Assembly (NCBI RefSeq): GCF_901827205.1
Contig: NZ_LR594675.1
Span: 3,472,001-3,536,000 of the forward strand
From: Variovorax sp. PBS-H4
GTDB taxonomy: Bacteria; Pseudomonadota; Gammaproteobacteria; Burkholderiales; Burkholderiaceae_C
DNA length: 64,000 nt
Reading direction: 5' to 3'
Numbering within the stretch: the stretch's first letter is position 1; each line of letters starts with the position of its first letter. The position numbers were made by a program, and so were the translations under genes. Below the pieces are notes generated by a model. The model made no database searches. It worked only from the letters and a program-made list of their open reading frames with translations, and was not told the DNA's origin. Below are positions 17,726 through 26,007 of the stretch, piece after piece.

Positions 17726-18679
17726 ATGCACACTGCCCGCGAGGTGCTCACCCCCGATGCGCTTGCCATGCTGCAGACCGTCGTGGACACCGGCAGCTTC
17801 GCCGCCGCCGCGCGCCATCTGGACCTGGTCCCGAGCGCGCTGAGCTACCGCGTGCGCCAGATCGAGGACGCACTCGACGTGCTGCTCTTCGACCGCAGTG
17901 CGCGGCAGGCGCGGCTCACCGAAGCCGGCGCTGAGCTGCTGCGCGAGGCCTCGTGGCTGCTGAACGAGATCGACGCGGTGGCCAATCGGGTCAAGCGCGT
18001 CGCCACCGGCTGGGAGCCGATGCTCACCATCGCGATCGACAGCGTGATCGCGCGCGACCCGATGCTCGACCTCGCCACCGCCTTCTTCGCCCTCGAACCG
18101 CCCACCCGCCTCAAGCTGCGCGACGAGACCCTGCTCGGCACCATCGAGGCGCTCAGCAGCGGCGTGGCCGACCTCGCCGTGGGCGCGGTGCTCGACGCTT
18201 CCAGCCTTGCCTTCGGCAGCACCGGCATCCGCAGCCGGCCGCTGGGCCACCTGCGCTTCGTCTACGCGGTGGCGCCGCACCACCCGCTCGCGCGCCTCGA
18301 AGGCCCGCTGTCCGACGCGGTGCTGCGCCTGCATCGCGCCGTTGCGGCGGCTGACTCCGCGCGCGCCGGCCCGAGCATGACGGTCAATCTCGTGGGCGGC
18401 CAGGACGTCCTCACGGTGCCGACCATGCAAGCCAAGCTGGCGGCGCAGCTGCACGGCCTGGGCGGCGGTTTCCTGCCCGAGCCGATGGCGCGGCCCTACA
18501 TCGAGGCCGGCCACCTGGTCGAGCGCAAGACGGAGCGTGCGCCGCCGCTGGCCACCATGCATTGCGCATGGCGCGAACGCACCGCGGGCAAACCAGGGCG
18601 CGCGCTCAAATGGTGGCTCGAACAGTTCGAACACGAAGGCACGCGCCGCGCACTGCTGGAGCGCCACCGTGGACGCTGA
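17726..18679 (+). CDS. LysR-family transcriptional regulator
   Basis: A 317-residue regulator. The N-terminal winged helix-turn-helix covers about residues 6-65 (ALAMLQTVVDTGSFAAAARHLDLVPSALSYRVRQIE), followed by a periplasmic-binding-like effector domain to the end. ATG 17726 places the helix-turn-helix at the usual distance from the N-terminus; the in-frame codons upstream overlap the palindromic operator. Divergent orientation suggests it controls the pirin-doxX-flavodoxin group. The effector is unknown; a quinone or aromatic compound is a guess based on the target genes. Confidence 0.88.
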   Translation: MHTAREVLTPDALAMLQTVVDTGSFAAAARHLDLVPSALSYRVRQIEDALDVLLFDRSARQARLTEAGAELLREASWLLNEIDAVANRVKRVATGWEPMLTIAIDSVIARDPMLDLATAFFALEPPTRLKLRDETLLGTIEALSSGVADLAVGAVLDASSLAFGSTGIRSRPLGHLRFVYAVAPHHPLARLEGPLSDAVLRLHRAVAAADSARAGPSMTVNLVGGQDVLTVPTMQAKLAAQLHGLGGGFLPEPMARPYIEAGHLVERKTERAPPLATMHCAWRERTAGKPGRALKWWLEQFEHEGTRRALLERHRGR

Positions 18680-18750
18680 GCGCCTTCCGGCGTGCCGGGC
18701 CGGTTAGAGTCGGCCCCTGCCCTGCCACAACCCTCGATCGAGACAACGCC

Positions 18751-19821
18751 ATGATCATCCGCCCGCCCGCCGACCGCCACCGATACCCTGCCGCGCGCCA
18801 TTACGCCATCGTGGGCGCGGGCATTGCCGGTGTGGCCTGCGCCCGCACCCTGGTCCAGGCCGGGCACCGTGTGAGCGTCTTCGAACGCGAGGCATCGCCC
18901 GGGGGGCGCATGGCCAGCGAGTCGACGCTCTTCGGCCGCTTCGACAGCGGCGCCCAATACTTCACGGTGCGCGATCCCCGCTTTGCACGCGCGCTCGAGA
19001 CTGCCGACGGCTGCTGCCGCCCGTGGAGCGCCAACCTCGTGCGCGTGCTCGACCCGCATGGCCGCGTGGCGGAGGCCGCCTTGCCGGGCCGCGAGCAGCA
19101 CTGGGTGGCGCAGCCCGGCATGGACGCCCTGGTCGCACATTGGGCGGCGCCACTGGGCGATGCGCTCATTACCCGGACCCGGGTGTCGTCCATCGAGCCC
19201 GATGCGCTCGACGCGCAGCGCTGGCAGCTGCGCACCGAGGGTGCCGACGATGCGCGGCATGTCTACTCGGGCTTCGACGCCGTCCTGCTGGCAGTCCCGC
19301 CAGGAAGCGCACGCGCACTGCTGGGCGGGGGCGCCGCCATGGCTGCGTTGCGCGAGAAGACGGAGGCGGTGCGCATCGCCCCCTGCTGGACCTTGATGAT
19401 CGCCTTTCCTCAGGCCAACCAGCCCACGCTGTCGCATCTCGGCCCGCAGTGGAACGCGGCCCGCAGCAACCATCACCGCGTCGCCTGGCTCGCGCGCGAA
19501 TCCTCCAAGCCGGGCCGCGAGCGCATAGAGCGTTGGACGCTGCAGGCGAGCCCGGCCTGGTCGAAGGAGCACCTGCGTGACGATCCCGCGCGCGTCGAGG
19601 CCAAGCTGTTGCGCGCCTTTTCCGAGATCACCGGCATCCGCGCCACGCCTTCTCATGCGCAGACACGCTGCTGGCCCGAGGCGCAGACCCAGGTGCCGAT
19701 CGGCGCGCCGCACTTGTGGGATGCCAAGATCCGCCTGGGCCTCGCAGGCGACTGGTGCACCGGACATCGCGTCGAAGACGCGTTCCTGTCGGGCCTGACG
19801 CTGGCGCTGAAGGTGGCCTGA
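18751..19821 (+). CDS. FAD-dependent oxidoreductase, renalase/amine-oxidase-like
   Basis: A 356-residue flavoprotein. The FAD dinucleotide motif is near the N-terminus (HYAIVGAGIAGVACARTL, then a Glu at the end of the second strand in VFEREASPGGRM). Further family segments are FDSGAQYFTVRDPRF and the C-terminal LGLAGDWCTGHRVEDAFLSGL, which binds the flavin. This pattern is that of the renalase-like NAD(P)/FAD proteins common in Proteobacteria. The substrate is unknown. The gene ends 17 bases before gluQ. Confidence 0.85.
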   Translation: MIIRPPADRHRYPAARHYAIVGAGIAGVACARTLVQAGHRVSVFEREASPGGRMASESTLFGRFDSGAQYFTVRDPRFARALETADGCCRPWSANLVRVLDPHGRVAEAALPGREQHWVAQPGMDALVAHWAAPLGDALITRTRVSSIEPDALDAQRWQLRTEGADDARHVYSGFDAVLLAVPPGSARALLGGGAAMAALREKTEAVRIAPCWTLMIAFPQANQPTLSHLGPQWNAARSNHHRVAWLARESSKPGRERIERWTLQASPAWSKEHLRDDPARVEAKLLRAFSEITGIRATPSHAQTRCWPEAQTQVPIGAPHLWDAKIRLGLAGDWCTGHRVEDAFLSGLTLALKVA

Positions 19822-19838
19822 TTCCGAGCGTGCGTGCC

Positions 19839-20753
19839 ATGACTGCGGTTGGCCGCTTCGCGCCCTCGCCCACCGGTCCCCTGCATGCCGGCTCGCTGGT
19901 CGCCGCGCTCGCGAGCTGGCTCGACGTGCGTGCCCGCGGGCCGCAAGCGCGCTGGCTGGTGCGCATCGAGGATGCCGACACCGAACGCTGCCTGCCCGGC
20001 ATGGGCGAGCACATCCTGTCGCAGCTGGCCGCGTGCGCCCTGCTGCCCGATGCGCCGCCCGTCTGGCAGACGCAGCGCAACGCGCTCTACGCCCGAGCCC
20101 TGGAGCACCTGAAGGCCCTGCAGCTGGCCTACCCCTGCGGCTGCTCGCGCAAGGACATCGACGAAGCGCTCGCGCTGCACGGCGAACCGCACCGCCGCCA
20201 CGGCGAGCGCGTCTATCCCGGCACCTGCCGCGACGGCCTGCACGGCAAGCCGCCGAGGGCCTGGCGCTTTGCGGCCGAGCAGTACGAAGCCGCTCGAACC
20301 TCGAAGCGACTCTGCTGGACCGACCGCCGCCTCGGCTGCCAGTACCAGGACGTCGCGCGCGAGGTCGGCGACTTCATCCTCAAGCGGGCGGATGGGCCGT
20401 GGGCCTACCAGCTCGCGGTGGTGGTGGACGATGCCGACCAGGGCGTGACCGACGTCGTGCGCGGCGCCGATCTCGCCGACAACACCGCGCGCCAGATCCT
20501 GCTTCAGCGCGCACTGGGCCTGCCGCAGCCGAGCTACCTCCACACGCCCGTGGTGCTCGGTGCCGATGGCGAGAAGCTCTCGAAGCAGAACGGCGCCACC
20601 CCGATCGACAGCAGCACACCCGCCGCCGCCGTGGCCGCACTGAATGCCGCGGCCGGTGTGCTCGGCCTCTCTGCCGCGCATGCCTCCAAGCCCGCGGAAG
20701 CCCTGGGCGGCTGGGTCGAGGGCTGGCGCGCTCTCTACAATCCGCGCCCGTGA
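19839..20753 (+). CDS. gluQ: Glutamyl-Q tRNA(Asp) synthetase
   Basis: A truncated glutamyl-tRNA synthetase paralogue of 304 residues that places glutamate on queuosine 34 of tRNA-Asp. The HIGH-type motif is in RFAPSPTGPLHAGSLVAAL and the KMSKS-type motif is KLSKQNG. There is no anticodon-binding domain, as expected. Zinc-site cysteines appear in YPCGCSRKDI and YPGTCRDG. The last codons contain the promoter-like TACAAT used here to explain trmB expression. The stop overlaps the trmB start. Confidence 0.92.
   Translation: MTAVGRFAPSPTGPLHAGSLVAALASWLDVRARGPQARWLVRIEDADTERCLPGMGEHILSQLAACALLPDAPPVWQTQRNALYARALEHLKALQLAYPCGCSRKDIDEALALHGEPHRRHGERVYPGTCRDGLHGKPPRAWRFAAEQYEAARTSKRLCWTDRRLGCQYQDVAREVGDFILKRADGPWAYQLAVVVDDADQGVTDVVRGADLADNTARQILLQRALGLPQPSYLHTPVVLGADGEKLSKQNGATPIDSSTPAAAVAALNAAAGVLGLSAAHASKPAEALGGWVEGWRALYNPRP
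20736..20741 (+). promoter_or_regulatory. -10 box inside the end of gluQ, leaderless spacing for trmB
   Basis: TACAAT is followed by 8 bases and then GTGATGATG, where in-frame GTG 20750, ATG 20753 and ATG 20756 are all possible trmB starts. Both the hexamer and the spacing are nearly the same as at trhO. It would give trmB its own promoter within gluQ. Confidence 0.5.
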
Positions 20754-21490
20754 TGATGACCCTGCCCGCCAACGATCCCGCGCACGACGGCGATCCTCCC
20801 TCCGGCGATCCCCCGCCGCATCCCCTGCACCGCCGCCTCAAGAGCTTCGTCCGGCGCGCAGGCCGCACCACCGATGGCCAGGCGCGCGCCTTTGCCGAGC
20901 TGGGGCCGCTCTTCCTGCTGCCCTACCGCGCCGAGCCGCTCGACCTCGAAGCCGCGTTCGGCCGCGCCGCACCCACCGTGCTCGAGATCGGTTTCGGCAT
21001 GGGCGAAGCCACCGCGCACATCGCCGCACTGAAGCCCGAGACCAACTTCCTCTGCTGCGAAGTCCACGAGCCCGGCGTTGGCGCACTGCTCAAGCGCATC
21101 GGCGAGCAACAGCTCTCGAACATCCGCATCTGCGCGCACGACGCAGTCGACGTGCTCGACCACATGCTGCTGCCGGGCACGCTGGCCGGCGTGCATGTGT
21201 TCTTCCCCGATCCCTGGCACAAGAAGCGGCACAACAAGCGACGCCTGATCCAGCCGGCCTTCGCGCGCAAGCTGGCCGAGCGCCTGACGCCCGGCGGCTA
21301 CCTGCATTGCGCCACCGACTGGCAGCCCTATGCCGAGCAGATGCTGGAGGTGCTGTCGCAGGAGCCGCTGCTGCGCAACACGGCCGCGGCCTATGCGCCA
21401 AAGCCCGACTACCGGCCGCTCACCAAGTTCGAGAACCGCGGCCTCAAGCTGGGCCACGGGGTGTGGGACCTTGTGTTCGCGCGCGTCTAG
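20753..21490 (+). CDS. trmB: tRNA (guanine-N7-)-methyltransferase TrmB
   Basis: A 245-residue SAM-dependent methyltransferase that modifies G46 of tRNAs. After a Pro/Asp-rich N-terminus come RAGRTTDGQARAFAEL, the SAM-binding VLEIGFGMGEAT, and the catalytic block VHVFFPDPWHKKRHNKRRL. The C-terminal region has ATDWQPYAEQM and KFENRGLKLGHGVWDL. The start is ambiguous among GTG 20750, ATG 20753 and ATG 20756; 20753 is given. Confidence 0.93.
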   Translation: MMTLPANDPAHDGDPPSGDPPPHPLHRRLKSFVRRAGRTTDGQARAFAELGPLFLLPYRAEPLDLEAAFGRAAPTVLEIGFGMGEATAHIAALKPETNFLCCEVHEPGVGALLKRIGEQQLSNIRICAHDAVDVLDHMLLPGTLAGVHVFFPDPWHKKRHNKRRLIQPAFARKLAERLTPGGYLHCATDWQPYAEQMLEVLSQEPLLRNTAAAYAPKPDYRPLTKFENRGLKLGHGVWDLVFARV

Positions 21491-21627
21491 AACAGCAGGG
21501 GCGGTGGGACTGCCTGGCTGGAGGCATTCAGCCTCCGTGTAAGACGATTCCTATGGACTCGGCTCCGTGGGGTAGGCATGCTTGCCGGCAGCCCCACCCC
21601 CTGCGAGGCCCCCGCCGGCGGCAACAA
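21491..21627 (+). other. Intergenic leader with two hairpins before the cytochrome cluster
   Basis: Between trmB and the first cytochrome gene stand two inverted repeats: GGAGGC/GCCTCC at 21520-21536 (5-base loop) and GTGGGG/CCCCAC at 21567-21597 with a smaller GGCA-TGCT-TGCC hairpin inside it. Neither has a T tract, so they are not clear intrinsic terminators. They may structure the leader of the respiratory mRNA. ATG 21553 lies inside this region and is an alternative start for the next gene. Confidence 0.4.
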
Positions 21628-22347
21628 GTGACACGTCCACACCGAATCACGCAGGTCTGCCTGGCGCTTGCAGCCGCCCTACCGACCTTCGCGCTGGCGC
21701 AGGACGATGGGGTGCCGAGATTCAAGGAGCTGGACTCGATGGAAGCGAGAGTCCAAGGCTGCGTGACGTGCCATGGTCAAAGCGGCCAAGGCACCCGCAA
21801 CGGCTCCTTCCCCCGCATCGCGGGCAAGCCGGCTGGCTACCTCTACAACCAGCTCGTCGCGTTCCGTGACGGCACACGTCGCTACCCACCGATGAACTAC
21901 CTGGTCGCCTATCTGCCCGACGCGTATCTGAAAGAGATCGCGGAGCACTTCGCGAAGCAGCGTCCCCCATTTGCCGCGCGGGAGGATTCCAGTGCCGATG
22001 CCGCCACGCTGGCGCGCGGACGGGCGCTCGTGACCGGCGGCGACGTCCAGAAGGGCATTCCTGCCTGCATTGCCTGTCATGGGGCCGGACTGACGGGCAT
22101 GAGTCCGGGAATTCCGGGGCTGGTCGGGCTCCGGCCGAGCTACATCGCCGCGCAGCTCACCCGGTGGCGAGTGGGCGAGCGACATGCCACGGAGCCGGAC
22201 TGCATGAAACGGATTTCAACGCGGCTGTCGGAAGGCGAAGTCCACGCCGTGGCTGCCTGGCTCGGCCAGCAGGAACCGCCCAAGGACGCTTCGCCCGAAT
22301 CTTCCAACCTTGTCCGCATGCCCCTGGCCTGCGGCAGCCAACGGTAG
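21628..22347 (+). CDS. Di-haem c4-type cytochrome c
   Basis: A 239-residue exported cytochrome with two haem sites, CVTCH and CIACH, in tandem domains, like cytochrome c4. GTG 21628 gives a clean signal peptide (TRPHRITQVCLALAAALPTFALA, cut before QDD), so it is preferred over ATG 21553, which would add 25 residues without changing the mature protein. It opens a six-gene respiratory cluster and probably carries electrons to the oxidase or to the tri-haem protein. Confidence 0.82.
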   Translation: MTRPHRITQVCLALAAALPTFALAQDDGVPRFKELDSMEARVQGCVTCHGQSGQGTRNGSFPRIAGKPAGYLYNQLVAFRDGTRRYPPMNYLVAYLPDAYLKEIAEHFAKQRPPFAAREDSSADAATLARGRALVTGGDVQKGIPACIACHGAGLTGMSPGIPGLVGLRPSYIAAQLTRWRVGERHATEPDCMKRISTRLSEGEVHAVAAWLGQQEPPKDASPESSNLVRMPLACGSQR

Positions 22348-22352
22348 TCGCG

Positions 22353-23642
22353 ATGCGCCGGCGCCTCCCGATCCTCCTCGGTGCCGTGGTGGTGATCGGA
22401 GCCATCGGCGCGGTCGCGCTGAAGTTCCTGCTTCCGGGCGAACTCCGTCCCAGTGACAACAGCGCAGCCGGCAATCCGACGACGCAAGTCATCAACAAGG
22501 GCGAATACCTCGCGCGCGCCGGCGACTGCGTGGCCTGCCACACGGAACCGGGCGGCAAGGATTTCGCCGGCGGCCGCGCCATGCCGACGCCCTTCGGCAG
22601 CCTCTATGTGCCGAACATCACCCCCGACGAGGAGACCGGCATCGGCACGTGGTCTCGCGAGGAGTTCTATCGGATGATGCACACCGGCGTCTCGCGCGAC
22701 GGCACGCTCCTGTACCCCGCGATGCCGTTCGCCTCCTATACCAAGGTGACGCGCGAGGACTCCGACGCCATCTTTGCCTACCTGATGTCGATGCCCCCGG
22801 TCCGCCAGCGGAACCGCCCGCACGAGCTGCGCTTTCCGTACAACAAGCGAGAGCTTCTGGTCGGTTGGCGCGCGCTGTATTTCCGGGAGGGCGAATACAA
22901 GCCCGACACGAAGCAATCTGCCCAGTGGAATCGAGGCGCGTACCTGGTGCTGGGACTGGGCCACTGCGCGATGTGCCACACGGCGGTCAACCCGCTGGGC
23001 GGCTCGAGCGAATCCAAGGCTTTCGAAGGCGGGATGATCCCGAACCAGAACTGGTATGCGCCGTCGCTCACGTCGAACCGGGAAGCCGGCCTCGGCAACT
23101 GGAGCATCCAGGACATCAAGGATCTGCTGCAGACCGGCGTCTCGCACCGCGGCACCGTCTACGGTCCGATGGCCGAGGTCACCTACAACAGCCTCCAGTA
23201 TTTGAGCGACGAAGACGTGGAGGCGATGGCCGTCTACCTGAAGGCGCTGCCGCAGCGGGACGCCGAACCGCCGCCCACGAGCCAGGCGCGGCTGGTGGCT
23301 CCCGGCGTCATGGAGACGGGCCGCAAGGTTTATGCGCAGCAATGCTCCATGTGCCACGGCCAGGAAGGCAAGGGCTTCCCGCCCGGGCTGCCGCCGCTGG
23401 CCGGCAACCAATCCATCACCATGGCTTCACCCGTCAACTCGATTCGCATGGTGCTCAATGGCGGGTACGCGCCGGGGACGAGAAAGAACCCACGGCCCTA
23501 CGGCATGCCGCCCTTCAATCACATCCTCGATGACGAAGAGGCAGCCGCTGTCGTCACCTACATCCGCGTGGCATGGGACAACAGTGGCACGCCGGTGACG
23601 CCCCGCGAAGTCAATGAACTGCGCACATTGATACCTGAATAG
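22353..23642 (+). CDS. Tri-haem cytochrome c (alcohol dehydrogenase cytochrome subunit-like)
   Basis: A 429-residue protein with an N-terminal membrane anchor (about residues 5-27) and three CxxCH sites: CVACH (59-63), CAMCH (205-209) and CSMCH (331-335). The first domain carries the phrase NITPDEETGIGTWS and the LYPAMPF segment, which are typical of the cytochrome subunits of membrane alcohol, gluconate and sorbitol dehydrogenases. No dehydrogenase gene is present here. Placed between a c4-type cytochrome and oxidase subunits, it probably passes electrons from an unlinked dehydrogenase or from the bc1 complex to the oxidase; that is inference. Confidence 0.85.
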   Translation: MRRRLPILLGAVVVIGAIGAVALKFLLPGELRPSDNSAAGNPTTQVINKGEYLARAGDCVACHTEPGGKDFAGGRAMPTPFGSLYVPNITPDEETGIGTWSREEFYRMMHTGVSRDGTLLYPAMPFASYTKVTREDSDAIFAYLMSMPPVRQRNRPHELRFPYNKRELLVGWRALYFREGEYKPDTKQSAQWNRGAYLVLGLGHCAMCHTAVNPLGGSSESKAFEGGMIPNQNWYAPSLTSNREAGLGNWSIQDIKDLLQTGVSHRGTVYGPMAEVTYNSLQYLSDEDVEAMAVYLKALPQRDAEPPPTSQARLVAPGVMETGRKVYAQQCSMCHGQEGKGFPPGLPPLAGNQSITMASPVNSIRMVLNGGYAPGTRKNPRPYGMPPFNHILDDEEAAAVVTYIRVAWDNSGTPVTPREVNELRTLIPE

Positions 23643-23652
23643 GAGGGCAGCG

Positions 23653-23832
23653 ATGGCCATGCCGAGCGAACAAGACGATGCCTCCGACGCCGAGGACCGT
23701 CGCGTCGACGAGATCGTGAGACGCGGCCCTTCCGGTGCATTCGCCGTCGCCGGTTTCGCGACCGCCATCGTCGTCGCCATTTACTTCGCCTTCTACTTCT
23801 TTGCCTACCTGCCGAGAGGAGCCGTCCAGTGA
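23653..23832 (+). CDS. Small single-helix oxidase subunit (subunit IIa-like)
   Basis: A 59-residue ORF easily missed because of its size. AGGAGG at 23641-23646, overlapping the tri-haem stop, lies 6 bases before ATG 23653, and the stop overlaps the GTG start of subunit II. The acidic N-terminus (SEQDDASDAEDRRVDEIV) is followed by PSGAFAVAGF and one transmembrane helix to about residue 53. Position next to subunit II and the proline-then-helix layout resemble the small subunit IIa of ba3-type oxidases such as that of Thermus. Assignment rests on context and topology. Confidence 0.7.
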   Translation: MAMPSEQDDASDAEDRRVDEIVRRGPSGAFAVAGFATAIVVAIYFAFYFFAYLPRGAVQ

Positions 23833-24398
23833 CGGCTGCGAGTCACTCCGACAGCGCCTCGCACGCGACGGCCGTCGCGGCCGAGAGACGCTGGGCATTC
23901 ATCGTTGCCGCCATCATCGCGATGCTCCTGGCCATGATGGTGTTCACGGGCCTGCACTGGGCGGCGATGCCGCCCTCCCGCGTCGAGACGATCGACGTGA
24001 ACACGATGCATCTGAAGGGCGAGTTCGTCGAAAGCAACCTCGGGACGGCGCTCGGTCCCGACGGCAAGGTCACCGTCCGGCTCATCGCCCAGCAGTACTC
24101 GTTCTCGCCGCAATGCATCGTCGTGCCGGCCGAGATGCCGGTCACGTTCCGGGGCACGGCCACCGACGCCATCCACGGCTTCGTGATCGGCCGGACCAAT
24201 GCCAACACGATGCTGGTCCCGGGTTTCGTCGCCACCTTCACGACCACGTTCTCCAGGACCGGCGAGCAGTTGATGCCCTGCCACGAATACTGCGGCACAG
24301 GCCACGAGGCCATGTGGGCACGGGTGCAGGTGCTGCCGCCCCAGGAGTTCCTCGCCAAGGCGAGAACCGAAGAAAGGCTGAACTGTGTTTCACGCTAG
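23829..24398 (+). CDS. Cytochrome c oxidase subunit II, CuA type (B-family)
   Basis: A 189-residue subunit with one membrane helix (about residues 22-42) and a periplasmic cupredoxin domain. The CuA ligands are all visible: His116 (DAIHGF), Cys151, Cys155, His159 and Met162 in PCHEYCGTGHEAM. The short length and single helix are those of ba3-type oxidases; A-family subunits II have two helices. It starts at GTG 23829 on the stop of the small subunit and overlaps subunit I by 14 bases. Confidence 0.92.
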   Translation: MTAASHSDSASHATAVAAERRWAFIVAAIIAMLLAMMVFTGLHWAAMPPSRVETIDVNTMHLKGEFVESNLGTALGPDGKVTVRLIAQQYSFSPQCIVVPAEMPVTFRGTATDAIHGFVIGRTNANTMLVPGFVATFTTTFSRTGEQLMPCHEYCGTGHEAMWARVQVLPPQEFLAKARTEERLNCVSR

Positions 24399-26007
24399 GA
24401 AACTTGTTCTCGCCCATTTCGGGGTCGCATTCGTCGCCTTCCTGGGCGCTCTCGTGCTGGGAGCCTGGCAGATGTACATCCGCAGCCCCTTGGCGACCTG
24501 GGTCAACAACCCGGAGCACTACTACCGCTCGGTGACCGCCCATGGCACGGTCATGGCGTATGTGCTGCCAACGCTCGTCGCGATGGGCTTCGGCTACGCG
24601 ATCACCGAGCTCGCCCTGCGGCGTCCGCTCGCCGGTGTTCGCTGGGCGTGGGGCGGGTTCTGGCTGGTCATCATCGGCACGGCCATGGCAGCGGTCACGA
24701 TGGCGTTGGGCAAGGCATCGGTGCTGTACACCTTCTATCCGCCGATGATTGCCAGCCCGTTCTATTACATCGGCGTGGTGCTCGTGGTCGTCGGCTCGTG
24801 GATCTGGGTGGCCCTCATGTCCCTCAATCTTCATGCCTGGCGCAAGGAAAACCCCGGCCAGACCGTGCCGCTCGCGATGTTCGGCAACGTCGCCGGCGCC
24901 TACCTGTGGACTTGGACGTCGGTGGGCGCGGCCGTCGAGGTGCTGGTGCTCATTCTTCCGGCATCGCTCGGCCTGACGGACACCATCAACGCTGGCCTGG
25001 CACGGGTCTTCTTCTCGTGGACCTTGCACGCCATCGTGTACTTCTGGCTGATGCCAGCGTACATCGCCTTCTACACGATCGTTCCGCGGGCCATCGGCGG
25101 GCGCCTGTACAGCGACACGATGGGGCGCGTCGCGTTCGTGCTCTTCCTGGTGTTCTCCATGCCCATCGGAATCCACCACCTGTTTGCCGACCCGCAGGTG
25201 GGAGCCGGATTCAAGTTCGTCCATGCAGCGATGACAGCCATGGTCTCGGTCCCCACATTGCTGACCGTCTTCACCATCGTTGCCTCGGTGGAGATCGCGG
25301 GCCGCCTGCGCGGAGGGCGCGGCCTGTTTGGCTGGGTCAAGGCGCTTCCATGGGACAACCCATGGATGCTGGCCGTCACCTTCTCCTTCGTGATGCTGGG
25401 CTTCGGCGGTGCCGGCGGCATCATCAACATGAGCTACCAGCTCAACGAGACGGTGCACAACACCCAATGGGTCACCGGTCACTTCCACCTCATTTTTGCC
25501 GGCGCGATCGTGCTGATGTATTTCATGGTGGCCTACGACCTCTGGCCCCAGCTCACCGGGTGCGCGCCGCTGTCGGCGAAGCTCATCAAGTGGCAGATCT
25601 GGAGCTGGTTCGTCGGGATGATGGTGCTGTCGATGCCATGGCATTTGGTCGGCCTGCTTGGCATGCCTCGCAGGATGGCCTACTACGACTACACGCATCC
25701 GGAACTGCAGCCGCAGGCCTGGACCGTCACCGCCTCGGCCATCGGCGGTTTCGTGCTGCTGGCATCCGGCATCCTGCTGGTGTACATCCTCGCCACCGCT
25801 CACAGACGCAAGGCGGACGTTGTCGAACCCTATACCTTCAGCCGCACGACGCATCCGACGACACACACGCCGGCGCTGCTGAACCGATTCGCGCTCTGGG
25901 TTGCGATGATGATCGGGCTGACGCTCGTCAACTACGGATACCCGATCTTCCAGCTGGCCGTGCTGAAAGACGCGTCGGTCCCTGTCATTCCCATCGGGAG
26001 CCGCTGA
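24385..26007 (+). CDS. Cytochrome c oxidase subunit I, B-family (ba3-like)
   Basis: The catalytic subunit, 540 residues with about 13 membrane helices. Haem ligands are His53 (TAHGTVMAY) and His368; the high-spin haem/CuB site has His215, His264-His265 (GIHHLFADP) and His366 (GHFHL). His215 and Tyr219 (HAIVY) form the expected cross-linked pair, with Ala in place of the usual Pro after the His. Segments such as GRLRGGRGLFGW and LPWDNP closely resemble Thermus ba3, and the A-family proton channels are absent. Start is GTG 24385 with a purine-rich AGAAAGG site. B-family enzymes have high oxygen affinity. Confidence 0.93.
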   Translation: MFHARKLVLAHFGVAFVAFLGALVLGAWQMYIRSPLATWVNNPEHYYRSVTAHGTVMAYVLPTLVAMGFGYAITELALRRPLAGVRWAWGGFWLVIIGTAMAAVTMALGKASVLYTFYPPMIASPFYYIGVVLVVVGSWIWVALMSLNLHAWRKENPGQTVPLAMFGNVAGAYLWTWTSVGAAVEVLVLILPASLGLTDTINAGLARVFFSWTLHAIVYFWLMPAYIAFYTIVPRAIGGRLYSDTMGRVAFVLFLVFSMPIGIHHLFADPQVGAGFKFVHAAMTAMVSVPTLLTVFTIVASVEIAGRLRGGRGLFGWVKALPWDNPWMLAVTFSFVMLGFGGAGGIINMSYQLNETVHNTQWVTGHFHLIFAGAIVLMYFMVAYDLWPQLTGCAPLSAKLIKWQIWSWFVGMMVLSMPWHLVGLLGMPRRMAYYDYTHPELQPQAWTVTASAIGGFVLLASGILLVYILATAHRRKADVVEPYTFSRTTHPTTHTPALLNRFALWVAMMIGLTLVNYGYPIFQLAVLKDASVPVIPIGSR

